NCBI GenBank assembly: GCA_030015575.1
Contig: CM057347.1
Location: 506,047,176-506,111,175, forward strand
Length of the DNA stretch: 64,000 bases
Reading direction: 5' to 3'
From: Agapanthus africanus
Lineage: Eukaryota; Streptophyta; Magnoliopsida; Asparagales; Amaryllidaceae
Below, piece after piece: positions 11,780 to 22,576 of this stretch (positions are counted from its first letter, which is position 1; each line of letters starts with the position of its first letter). The notes under the pieces are model-generated. The model was not told where the DNA came from, made no database searches, and was given only the letters and a program-made list of their open reading frames with translations. A program made the position numbers and the translations under genes.

Positions 11780-14700
11780 CTCTCGAAGGAGGCTGTTAAA
11801 TTCGCCACGCTTGACGACCCTTTCGGCTTAGGTTTAAACAACCTGCCAATGACGGAGGTAGATCAGAAGAGTTTCTTCCTTCCCAACACTCCAGTTGTTC
11901 CTTTTGCGGTGATCGCAGTCTCTGGGATTGATGAGGAAACATTCTTCTTGGGATTTCTTGGGCTATGGTTGAGTTGGTTCGCGCTCCCTATGCACCTTCG
12001 CCGTATGAGGCCGTCTGTCTTTTATCCGGCTCACCAAATGATTATTGGGGTGAAAGTAGCTGTCGGGGTCGCCGGTTTAGCCCATTTGTATTACGGCCTT
12101 AGTCAAGCGGTAGATACTGCTGAACCTGGTGTGCAGCATGTGAACTTCTCGATGCATTACTTCATGTCATGGCTCGAGCTACATGTACTTGGCGTTTTTG
12201 GTATTCATAAAAGGCCTTCATTTTATGACAGGTGCAGCTTCCCCCGGATTATGCGATTAGTCGGCGCATCTATTGTAAATCCATCACCGCGGGATGCTAG
12301 AGGTTTGCTCCTTCATCCCCGCACGGTTGGAGACGGCATTACCTTCACCGACAAGGTTTTAACCATCGGAAAAGAGTCCGCCACAACGGTGCGGCCATTG
12401 CAGGATATTTTTAAAGATGGTGCCTCAGTTTTGAAAGCTCGGGAGATCCCCCATTTATATTCTATCAGACCGGGCTTCCTAGTGTTTAGGCAAAATGATG
12501 CGGCGCTTTTCATGAGATACAATCCGCATCGTTTTGCCCAACAATTGAGCTATAATCAAGGAGTTCCGCTGGAGGCTTTCTTGCTAGAACCCACTGCCAC
12601 TGAAGAGGGGATGCGAAATGCGCTACATCATTTCATGAGCTTGAACACGGGGTCCAATTTCTTTATCAGCGAACCGAGCTGTGTCCCGAAGGTCCTTAAT
12701 GTGTACACGGCGTGGTACCAGTATTCGATGGGCGCCGTCATTAAGGAAGAGAGGCGGCTGCTACTCGATCGCAAAAGTGCACCTCCTGCCGGCGATCGCA
12801 ACATCCCTTTGAAGCGACGGACCACTGTCCCACCTCCTCTAAGAAAGGTCACTACAGTTGAGCATCCACGTGTGCTAAGCCCTATGCACGGGTTGCCCCC
12901 ATCCAGCGCGTCCGAAAAAGAAGTGGCTGCCGTGTCCCCCGAGTCGGACGTCGGAAAAGAAATTGGGACTCGCCGTCCCAAGGTGCCTACCAAGCGTAAG
13001 CTGGTGCTGGCAGCAACCGGAGCTCGCCCACAAAAGAAGAAGAAGAAGTAAATCCTTTCTGTCGACGTTGTACTTGGCCAGGAGCCTCACGCTCCTTACG
13101 GCGAGGGCCTAAGCGAGTATGGGACAAACGAGGGCTTATTCATGCTGCCAGATGATACTGATCTGGCGGCTGCCATTGTAGCTTCTGAGCAATTGGCAAG
13201 CCACGAAGCGGGGTTGGCTATCCCCGCGCGATCAGGTAACCATTAGCTGTATCTTTTGCCATTGCATCGTATTTCTATTATCGTGTTTTGACTGACGCTT
13301 TTCCTTCTTTAACAGGCATTTCCACCGAAGAAGCTCTCGCAGCTTCTCTCAAGACTTTTAAGGAAGAGGAACGACTTTGAGTATCCTTCGGCATCGGTAC
13401 ATTTCGGTTCACCATGTTCCCGCTCCCATTTCTTATGAGTAATCCGACCCCCTTTTTTATCACAGGAACTACCTCTACTCATGTTATACCGAGCGTGGCA
13501 CCGACTTCGCAAGGCGGTGCGGAGATGCTCGCTGGGTCGGCTATCTCAGTTCCACCAGTATTGTTGAAAGAAACTTCACTTAAGCAACCGATGACGGATG
13601 TCATAACGGCTCCAGAGGTAACCGTTGGCACGAATGACGACGTCCTGTTGATGGAGGCGTCTACAAGATCCGCTTTGACGGCCCGAGTGGAGAGGAAGCG
13701 CCGAATACGCGCGGCAAGGGAGCGTAGGCTGCCCTGGCCGCGGGTGTGGGTTCGAGCACCGCTACCCCTACCCCTACTCTTTCAGAGGAATCCCCGGCTG
13801 CCTTGTCCACTGCCTATATACGGGCAGCACGTGCGGCTCGGGAAGCGGTCGGAAGACCAACTCAAGGTAATGCGACACGGGGTTCCGTTGTCAAAGTTTT
13901 AAATATTAGTTCTCATATATCTTATCTTGCAAGGCCGAGTCTTACCGAAGAAGTGGCGGTGACCGCTGAGCCTGGGGTAGCAGTAGAGGAGGTAGCCGTG
14001 ATTGCCGAACCCAAGGCGGCGATAGGCGAGATGGCTGCAATTGCCGAGCTCGGGGTAGCGGCTGGTGAGATAGTTACGATTGCCGAGCATGATATAGCTA
14101 CCACTGCCGAGCCCGAGGTGGCGATGGGTGAAACGGCTACAATTGCTGAGCCCGAGGTGGCTGCTCCCTCTCAAGAGTCGGGCACCGCCCCAATCATCGT
14201 TCTTTCTGCCTGCGGCTCTTTGCCATCTCCTGGCGTCACAACCGTTACGACGGCTCTCGTAGAGTCTGGGGATGAGGCGACAGAAGTTGAGACCATTCCG
14301 ATGGAGGAGGGTGAAGCAGTTGTTGTATCAAGTGACGCCCTCATCGCGGTTCCGACTGGCGACTCACCAGGTAGATTTTTGGGTCATTGCTTTTCTTTTT
14401 ATTCTGCAATCCTTTTCAATCTTTCCTGACAGTATTTATCTTGTTTCTAATACAGGTGTGGCGAGCGTTGAGGTTGCGCTACCCGAGGCAGCGCCATCAG
14501 TTACCGCTTTGACGGTGACCACTCCTCCATCCTCTCTCGTACCATCTCAGATGTTGGAAGGTGCGGATTCGTGACCCATCAGTTTTATTTTTAAACTGTA
14601 TAACTTATGTACTGATGTTGCATTACTGCATCCTTGCAGGAGTCCTTTTTGACCACCTATATCAGGTGCCGCACCAACACTTCTCTTTCCTGTCAAAGAT

Positions 14701-15657
14701 TAGTCCGCCTGCTGGTGTCAGTGAGTATCTTTTCTAAACGACGTCCTTTCTTTAATGGGCAGTCACATTATTGCTAATCCCTCTTTGTATTGCTTGTAGC
14801 CTCACAAATCGAAGGCGGGGACGAGGCTATCGTTGCGCCACCAGTACTCCCAGCTCTGCCCCCTGTTGCAGCCGGTATAGTAAACTCTATTTTTCGTGTA
14901 TTTTCTTTATTTCTTGAGCCGACATCTGACTATAATTTATTTTGCAGCAATCACATCGACTCCAGCCCCGTTCGAGTCTCGCATTATGATGCCGGCAGGG
15001 CCCTTTTCCAGACGTCCATCCTCAAAAGGCGCCGCGAATAGTCTGCGTATGCTGAGAGACTATATTGAGGAGCTCGACGTGGAGACTTCCACATCTGCTG
15101 CGGATTTTGCAGCGGAGGTTAACCCTATGCTGGCGACGCTCGTGAACTTTCATGGTGAAGGCGCCGTTGGGTCTTGGGTCAACCACTGCAGGGAAATTGA
15201 GGCTTACCTGCATGAGCTTGAGCTTAGGCGTCCTGCTCCTGCGATTCTGGCTGTGAGCACTCAACGGGCTGCATGGATCGAGCAGAGTACTTCTTACTTC
15301 CGCCATCTTGAACAAGAAGTGGCTTTAAAGCAGAAGGAATGTAAAGAAACTTCAACCGAATCTGCTCGACTGCATGCTCAGGTTGATGCGAATGCTGCCC
15401 AGTTGAAAGTTATCTTCGAAGGCCTTCTGCGATGTATTTCTGACGGGTTAACACTGAGGCAGAAGCTCGACGTCGTCGAGCGGGATGCATAAGATCGTGA
15501 AGCAGCTCAGCGGGCCGTCGAGGAACAACTTTTGTCTTACTTGCAGCAGCGAGCCCAGGTCGAAGCAGAGTTGGCCGCGGCAGCTGATCAAGAAGAGGGG
15601 CTGAGGGAAGTGCGCGAGCGGTTGATCGGACTATTGAAAGCGCTTCCCTCTCAATAA
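11780..15657 (+). pseudogene. Plant mobile domain (PMD, aminotransferase-like) gene, multi-exon, broken
   Basis: The first exon encodes a region resembling the plant mobile domain (FFLGFLGLWLSWFALP, IIGVKVAVGVAGLAHLYYGL, HYFMSWLELHVLGVFG), a family spread with plant transposons. Its N-terminus was cut off by element B, so the Met at 11738 lies in B's LTR and is not real. Inferred exons are 11780-13235, 13316-~13380, 13466-13866, 13934-14370, 14456-14560, 14640-14720, 14800-14874 and 14948-15657, all separated by short introns with GT and AG ends. The middle exons are Ala/Glu/Val-rich repeats. The last exon is coiled-coil-like (Glu/Ala/Gln-rich). Breaks: TAA at 13049 after a Lys run, TGA near 13378, a frameshift near 13727, TAA at 15490. 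It is antisense to the gag of element C. Confidence 0.72.
13934..14165 (+). repeat. 45-bp coding minisatellite in the PMD gene
   Basis: About five imperfect copies of a 15-residue unit of the type IAEPEVAMGETAT. The first Glu-Pro pair is well kept and the following Val/Ala positions vary. It makes up half of exon 4. Such repeats are common in the linker part of PMD-like proteins; no fold is expected. Confidence 0.75.
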
Positions 15658-15659
15658 TT

Positions 15660-15890
15660 GTTTTTTTTTGTACCATTTGTAATTTTGAATAAAATGTATT
15701 CATTCTTATATTCTTTCATATGATGTATTTTGTACCCAATTGAATTCATGAATAAAAGATACATTGTTGTCGCAATGTCTTGTGTCATCTCTCTACTTTC
15801 TTCTTTCTTTTGTTATCAGCATGTCACCATAGCAAGCATAGCCGGCAGATGATAGAGTGAGCATCTTGTTTTGGCTTCTTCAAGGGGTAG
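15660..15890 (+). other. PMD gene 3' UTR and poly(A) signals
   Basis: After the terminal TAA (15655-15657) come a T-rich run and two AATAAA-type signals, at about 15687 and 15751. The sequence then passes into the hairpin-rich region of element C. No further coding sequence is seen. Confidence 0.5.
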
Positions 15891-18750
15891 TGATAGCTTA
15901 GAAAGCAGGCTCAGATCTGCTGCCTAAGACTTTTCAACTTCATGAGCCGTGAGGGTCTCATAAAGACTTTTCTCCCTACGAGTCGAGAGGATCCCGCAGG
16001 TGTATTTTCTCCTTAGGAATCGTAAGCATTCCTAAGCGCGTTTTCTCTTGAGAATCGTAAGGATCTCACAAGAGAATTTTCCCTCCTACAAGTCGAGAGG
16101 ACTCGTAAGCGGTTGTTTCCCTCCTTGTCAAGATTCGACTTTGGAGAGTGTGGCCCGTGAATAGTATGCGAGAGTCCATTTTGGACCGACTTGCAGGGCC
16201 CCAGTGCTCAGGAAACCGGTTCTTATCCCCATTGCCTAAGGCTTTTCCCTACGAGTCGAGACGAATCGAGAAGTTCTCGCAAAGACACTAATTTCATCAC
16301 GAGTTGAAAAGAATCGAGCAGTTCTCACAAGAATGTCTTAACATCACAGTTATCCTTTGCTCTTTATGACAGAGATCCGTTAGGGTCTGTGGTACTAGGG
16401 TTTTGTCCGTCGTACCGTCGTGTTGGCTGATGTATTCCTTGATAGGCAATCTTGCTGTTCGAGTAGCCTTGCGACTGTCGTGTCTCTGATCCCTTCGGGG
16501 GCTGGACAAGACGTCTTCAAGCAATCCTCCTCGGCAGTTTGACCGTCGGAAGAGCAAGCGTTAGGAATTTTGCCGCCGCTTTTTACTTGAGGTTAGGCTC
16601 ATTTTGGAGAGCCCTGATGAGTCATAACCACTACGCGCTGGTATGGGATGATCTCCGATAGTCTTTCAGGTTTTATATGAGTTGCCTTCAAGACCCTGAA
16701 GCTAGGAATTTGGCCTTCGCTTCGTTTGCTGGTATTGCGTCTGCTGTATCGAGACGAATGTCGTGGTTGTCTCTAGGTTGCTGGCGAACCGTCGAGGTTT
16801 GGAACTAGGTATTTTGCCGTGGCTCCGTTGTTTGATTGTCACGTCTGAATCCTGCTGGAGGAAGAACGCTGTAGTGACATCTCGTCTGCTGTATCAAGAC
16901 GAACGTCGAGGTGGTGACCACTCCGCGTTGGTGTGGGATGATCTCCGATGGTCTTTCAGGTTTTATATGAGTTGTCGTCAAGACCCTGAAGCTGGGAATT
17001 TAGCATTTGCTTCGTTTGCTGGCATTCCGTCTGCTGTATCGAGATGAATGTCGCGGTTGTCTCTAGGTTGCTGGTGAACCGTCGAGGTTTGGAACTAGGT
17101 ATTTTGTCGTGGCTCCGTTGTTTTGATCGTGAGGTCTTTCGTTGACGTTGCACCTGCATCCTGCTGGACTGCGAAGGAACGCCGTTGTTGACATTGCGTG
17201 TGGTGTAATGAAACGAATGCTGAGGTGGAACTGGGATTTTTCCATCACTCCGCCTTGCTGACGTTGTGTCTACTGTAACGAGACGAATGTCAAGGTGGTC
17301 TCTAGGTTGTCTGGGAACCATCGAGATTTGGAGTAGGGACTTTGCCGTAGCTCCAGGGTTGATTACAGCGTTTGAATCCTGCTGGAACGGGAAGGAACGC
17401 TATTGTGGGTTTCTAGGCTATCCCTGCACCGTCGAGATTTGGCTTCGTTTTCTGATGAAGTCTGGGGAGGGAAGGTGTGATTCCTTCTTTGTTTGCGCCC
17501 CTGGATTGTATACAGGGATTGATGTAATATCACCTGTAGGGCATAAATTTTATTTATATTTTTATTTATTTCTTTCCGCGATACTCTATCATTTCAGCTT
17601 TTATATCGCGAAGGTCGCGATTGCCCAATCATTTCGGCTATTTTTCGCTGCGCCCAATCATTTCGGCTATTTATTTTATTTTTACTCGCTGCTTTTTATT
17701 GCGAGTTGCCCAATCGTTTCGGCTATTTATTTTATTTTCCTCGCTGCTTTTTATTGCGAGTTGCCCAATCATTTCGGCTATTTTGCATGCATACATTTTT
17801 ACTTGCTGATTTTGTTGCAAGTTGCCCCATCATTTCGGCTATTTCGTATGCATGTGTGGCTCGCTAGCTTCTTGCTTCCAGCTTGGAATTAGACACCGAT
17901 TTCGGCATCAGCACCGCTACAACTGGAATATTACCAGGAGTGAATCATCATTTGCCTCTGTCGATATTGAACAAAGGTGGCTTAGCGAACAGGGTTAGGA
18001 TCCTGTCGACTAAGGCTTTTGACTTCATGAGCCGTAAGGGTCTCATTAAGGTATTTCTCCCTGCGAGTCGTGAGGATCTCGTAGGTGCGTTTTCTCCTTA
18101 AGAGTCGTGAGGACCCCTAAGTGTATGGCTTCTCATAAATCGTAAGGATCTTACAAGAGTGTTTTCTCCTTATAAGTCGAGAGGACTTACAAGAGTTGTT
18201 CACCATGTAGACATACCCCTAGTCACGGATTGGGCTTTGTTAGGGAAATGTTTATTCGCGCCCGTGGATTGTATACAAGGGTCAGCATTGAGCCGCTTAT
18301 AGGGCAAAATTGGAGGTTGTGGTGGCTGCTTAAGAACAGGTTCAGATCCCTGTAGCTTAAGACTTTTGAATCTTATGAGCCATGAGGGTCCCATAAGAGG
18401 GGTCTCCTTACGAGTCGTGAGGATCTCGCAAGTGTAATTTCTCCCTAAGGATCGTGGGGATCCCTAAGTGTGTTGCTCCCTTGTAAGTCGTAAGGATCTC
18501 ACGCAGGTGATTTCTCCTCACAAGATCGAGAGGACCTTGCAAGTGTTTTTTAACGAGATTGCGCCCTTTCAGGTTTTCACAAAACTCGCCGGTAGCCCTG
18601 CTGTTTTTACTCACGGAGCCCTCTCGGGTTTTCATCCATGCCCTTTTTGCTTGTGGACATACCTTTTTGTTTTTTGTTTTTTTTACCACATCAGCCTGAG
18701 GATGCCGCGGGTTGATAGTAGTTTAACGACGTTTCAGTCATAAGTCAACG
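15890..18750 (-). repeat. Element C 3' non-coding region: arrays of short hairpins and duplications
   Basis: No gene. Three clusters of stem-loops (about 15950-16110, 18010-18190, 18370-18550) have the form arm, TCGTGAGGAT-type loop, complementary arm. For example ATGAG/CTCAT arms flank the loop near 18030-18050. Between them, a block around 16640-16860 is repeated at about 16930-17150, and four or five copies of a CCAATCATTTCGGCTATTT unit lie at 17620-17850. The whole stretch is the reverse complement of 30207-33110 in element D, so it is a family feature, not random. It directly follows gag in element C, with no pol between. Confidence 0.75.
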
Positions 18751-18976
18751 TACGATTATGCAGCTAGATTTTGCCGCAAATCTTTGCATGTTTTGCGTCG
18801 GAGGTAGATTCCTTGAAGAGAGGGCTGAGGGCGATTTCTTCGTCAGAGTCGCTTCCAAAGGTGATAACTTGCGATCCTTTGGTGTCGGCTATGTGACAGT
18901 TGCCAGCAGCTCTTTCGCGCTCATCTGTTGTGCTTTTTTGTTCCCGATGAGCCTTGCGCTTCACTCGCTGAACGTG

Positions 18977-21900
18977 TCATCGATGGACAACATATCCATG
19001 CCACCAGTTTTTAAAGGCTATGTACTCCTCGGTAGGATGTGCAATCCTCTGATGGTATAGGCAGAAGTTAGGATGTATTTCCACTTCATCAAGACGTATA
19101 CTATCAGGGGAATTTCCTTTGAAAGAGGGCAACTTCATTCCTATTGCCATGGCCCTAGCGAATCGTTTCCTTACTTTAAGATTGCTTTTACTGGCGATGG
19201 GGATGCTTTGCTCTAGTTGGGGTGCCTCGACCTTTTTCTCCAGTCGTCGGCGTTTGGCTTTATTGAATATAGCCAGTTCACGCTTTCGATTGGCTTTACT
19301 TTTCTGACGGGCTTCGTTCAGTAGCAAGTCGATCATCTCGTCAGACGGTTCCAAGGGTTTTGGCTTCCATCCTGCCCCCAGCTCTTTTATGCTGTCTTCT
19401 ATCGCCGAGTGCGTTTCTTTATTAGTTAATGCCGAATGAGAGATCATGTGGCAACTTGCCACATAGTCCTCAGATTCTTTTGACGAGTCATCCCTGTCGT
19501 TATTGTCGTTATCTCCATTCTCAAGGATATTGTTGAGAAATTCTTGGAGTGTGACCGGGGTCCGCGCCTTCTGGTTATATTCTTTCATAGCGTCAATCTG
19601 TTTTTGCAGGTCCGTGCGCTTGTTATCAAGCTTCACTGGTTTTTTGGGTCTTCTTCTTGTTCTTCGAAGACTTTGACGGCTGGGTGCGAGCGCTTTGACT
19701 ATCACTACCAATTTTTGTAGTTGGGCGCGGTTTCAGCATCCCTTCGATAATCTCTGGTTCAAGTGGATTCTTCCACCTGATCGCCGGGCATGTATAGAGA
19801 TCCTTTAGCATTCTTTTCGTCTTGGATGAAAGAGCAACTTCCCATGGAGCTTCTTCTACAAAAGAGCATGATGCCCCCAGTGTATCCGTCTTCTTGGGAG
19901 TGTGTGGCCGAGGCGGATCCACCTTCCAATTCTCGGATAATACGAATTTTCCCTGCTGGTACTGATCTTCTATCCAGCTTTTGAAGATGTAACAATTTTC
20001 GATCGGATGACCCAACATTCGGTGATAAGGGCAATAGTTAGGATTTCTAATGTCGCCTGGTTGCGCTGGGCGTCTTGGCTCCGGCAGAGTGATGAGCCTG
20101 TTGCGCAGTGCTAGCTCGAATAACCTCTTTGTCTTATCTCAAGGGAACGAGTAAGGGCGACTCATTTTATCTCCGAGAGATCGAGTTCTATTATTTTGGC
20201 GATCCACTAGTCATAGACCACTGGGTTGCTGTTGAGCATTGGAGACGATGATCGCTTTCCCTTTTCCTTTCTCGTTCTGCGGCTCCGGCTTTGGAGGAGA
20301 TGGTCTATGACCCATCTGGTCCATTTGGGCCAGCTTGTCAATCAAGGCTTGGAACGTGGTCGGCTTAAAAAACATCATGAATTGTGAAATAGTTGCATGA
20401 GGGTCCAGGGTGCCTACGAACATGCCCACCGCTGGTGCCTCCTCGATGCGCTGTTCGCATTTCGACCACAGATTCCGCCATCTTATTGCGTATTGAACCC
20501 ATGTCTCTCCAGGTTTCACCCTAGCGTTAATCAATGCTGTAATCAGGGTGCGTTCACTAGCACTCGCGAATCGCTGGGTGAATAATAGCTCCATTTCTGC
20601 GAAAGTCTTGACGGGGTCGTTTGGAAGTTCAGGGTACCATTCGAACGCCGTCTCCGACAAGCTGCCAACAAACTGATGGAGCAAAAGTTTATCATCACCC
20701 GCGGTGTTGCCGCAAAGAGCCCTGAATTGGGCGACATGCTGGTGGGGATTGCCCGTCCCTTTGTATACATGAAATTTAGGGATCGTGTATCCCGGCGGGT
20801 ACTTTATTTGGTCATACCAGCCTGGATACGGTCGCCCAGTTTTAACAACTTGGCCGGCCGCTTCATTCACCTGGTGAGCTCGTATTTGCTGAGCAATATA
20901 GTCATCCAGAGCGGCCTTGGAAATGGTTTCCTCTTTGGCTGCTGAAAGAGCCGGAGGAGGGTTCGACGTCTCCCCTCTGTCATCTTCAATGATGATCGGA
21001 GGGTCTTCAGCTGGAGGTTCCGGCTGTAACATCATCCCGACCATATCTTGGAAGAGAAGCGTCATTCGTTTTATATTAGCCGCTTGTTCTGCTGCTTCTC
21101 TGCCCTTCTTTTTGAGGACTCTGCGGAGGAAGTCAGCATCGGTTTCTTGTTCATGACGCTGCTCTGATGACGCCTCCGGGTTTTCTTTTGGCACGGTGAG
21201 TGCGGCCATTTGCATTAGCATTTCCTGAAGCTTCTGTTGCTGCTCCTGGGCTTTTGTCATGGATCGGGTGAGCGGTCGGTGATCTATAGAAGCGCGGCTT
21301 TCCTCTTTTCCGGAAGCCATATAAATAGTATGCACCATCATGCCCCCAGACTTAATGCGTTTGGGCTCAGCGTCTTTGCGATTTGCTGGATTTACAGGGG
21401 CTTTCTCCGGCCTTCTTCTTTTTTGAGTGGTTGACGTTGAGGGGGCCGTTGCAGCGGGCACCCAGGTGGTTGTCGTCCTTTGTGGCTTGACAGGACGGTT
21501 CTCTTCCTGCCGAACCTTCGCCTTTTTCTGTCGGCGAGAGTGATCTTGATCAATCACCGACTCTTAGACCTGTCACCAGACTTTGTAGATTTTGGAGGAT
21601 AGCCACTGAGGGTGCTGCTCCGGCTTCGCTTCTGTAACATTCTCCACTGGTGGAGGAAATCTTTTCAGTACGGTGGTGGGAGAGTTCCTGCGCACCTTGT
21701 TCAGCAATTCAAAGCTGTTCCCGGTTGGAACAGCAGCATTGATTTCCACCGTTGGGGCTGGTGGAGTTATCCCGGAGGGGGAGTTGCCCCCGACCTTTCT
21801 TACTCGGCACCAGTGGCGACGTCGAGCGTGTCGAGCCGATGGTGTTGGTTCGGTGATGGGGATGAATTCGTCAAGCCCCTTGTTCTGGTGAGGCGTTGCC

Positions 21901-22427
21901 GGTACCAGCTTCTTGAAGACCGACGTCCGTTGAGTAGCAGTATCCAATCTTTCAAAGACAGACTTTTGAGCAGGGACGGGAGCCGGAGTGGGAGCCGGAA
22001 CAGTCAGTCTTGTAAAGACCGACCCTTTGGCAGGAGAAGCCACTTTGATGACTTCGGAAACAGGGATGGCTATCCTCTTCGGAATAACCTTTTCTGGAAC
22101 TGCAGGCTTCATCATGGGCCCGCATGAACTTTGGCCCAATCTGGCGAAGACTGAGGCGCTGGAGCTGGATGACCCGTTGAGGGGGGCCGCTGTAGTTGCA
22201 AGCCGATCAAAGACTGACTTCTTGGGAGCTTCTTGCGATGGTACAGGGGCGCTGAAGCTCATAGGTGGGAGCATGGTCCCGAAAAACAATCCAGTGGTGG
22301 CCTGAGTCACCTGGTCCACTGGCATTATGAACAGGGAGGCCGCTTGGGGCCCGTAAGCTATGCCTCCAGATGAGGCGGAGCGTAAGTTGCAATTGCAGTT
22401 GAAACACTTCACGCAAGTAGACGCCAT
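18977..22427 (-). pseudogene. Element C gag (Tat-like), broken
   Basis: I choose the start MASTCVKCFNC (ATG at 22427), about 125 bp after the PBS. The N-terminal third carries five copies of a short motif SVFxRL (SVFDRLA, SVFARLG, SVFTRLT, SVFERLD, SVFKKL) in Pro/Ala-rich sequence. The gag core has GRPYPGWYDQIKYPPGY and the capsid-like region FEWYPEL ... RFASASERT. Downstream is a Cys/His motif CPYHRMLGHPIENC (nt ~20040-19995). A second, degenerate copy, CLYHQRIAHPTEEY, lies near the end. One frame runs nearly throughout but is cut by TGA 21573-21575, TAA 21564-21566, TGA 20211-20213 and TGA 20139-20141, with a frameshift near 19640-19700. All four stops fit C-to-T or G-to-A change. Confidence 0.85.
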
Positions 22428-22553
22428 TGATGTTTCATTTTCTGCGCCAAGCAAGAAACCAAATTTTAGTACCTCGAACCCAAGGACAACCATATCAAAC
22501 CGCGATTCGTTCGTGAACACGACACACGAAGTGTGGAGTGGAAAGAGGAAAAT

Positions 22554-22571
22554 GTCCCACCGGGCGTGCCA
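22554..22571 (-). other. Primer binding site of element C
   Basis: On the - strand TGGCACGCCCGGTGGGAC lies 5 bp (GATTC) after the LTR end AACA. Element H has the same arrangement: LTR end ACA, GATTC, then TGGCACGTCCGGTGGGAC. Two independent elements therefore agree. It begins TGG as expected for pairing with a tRNA 3' CCA end. I cannot name the tRNA with certainty. Confidence 0.75.
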
Positions 22572-22576
22572 GAATC

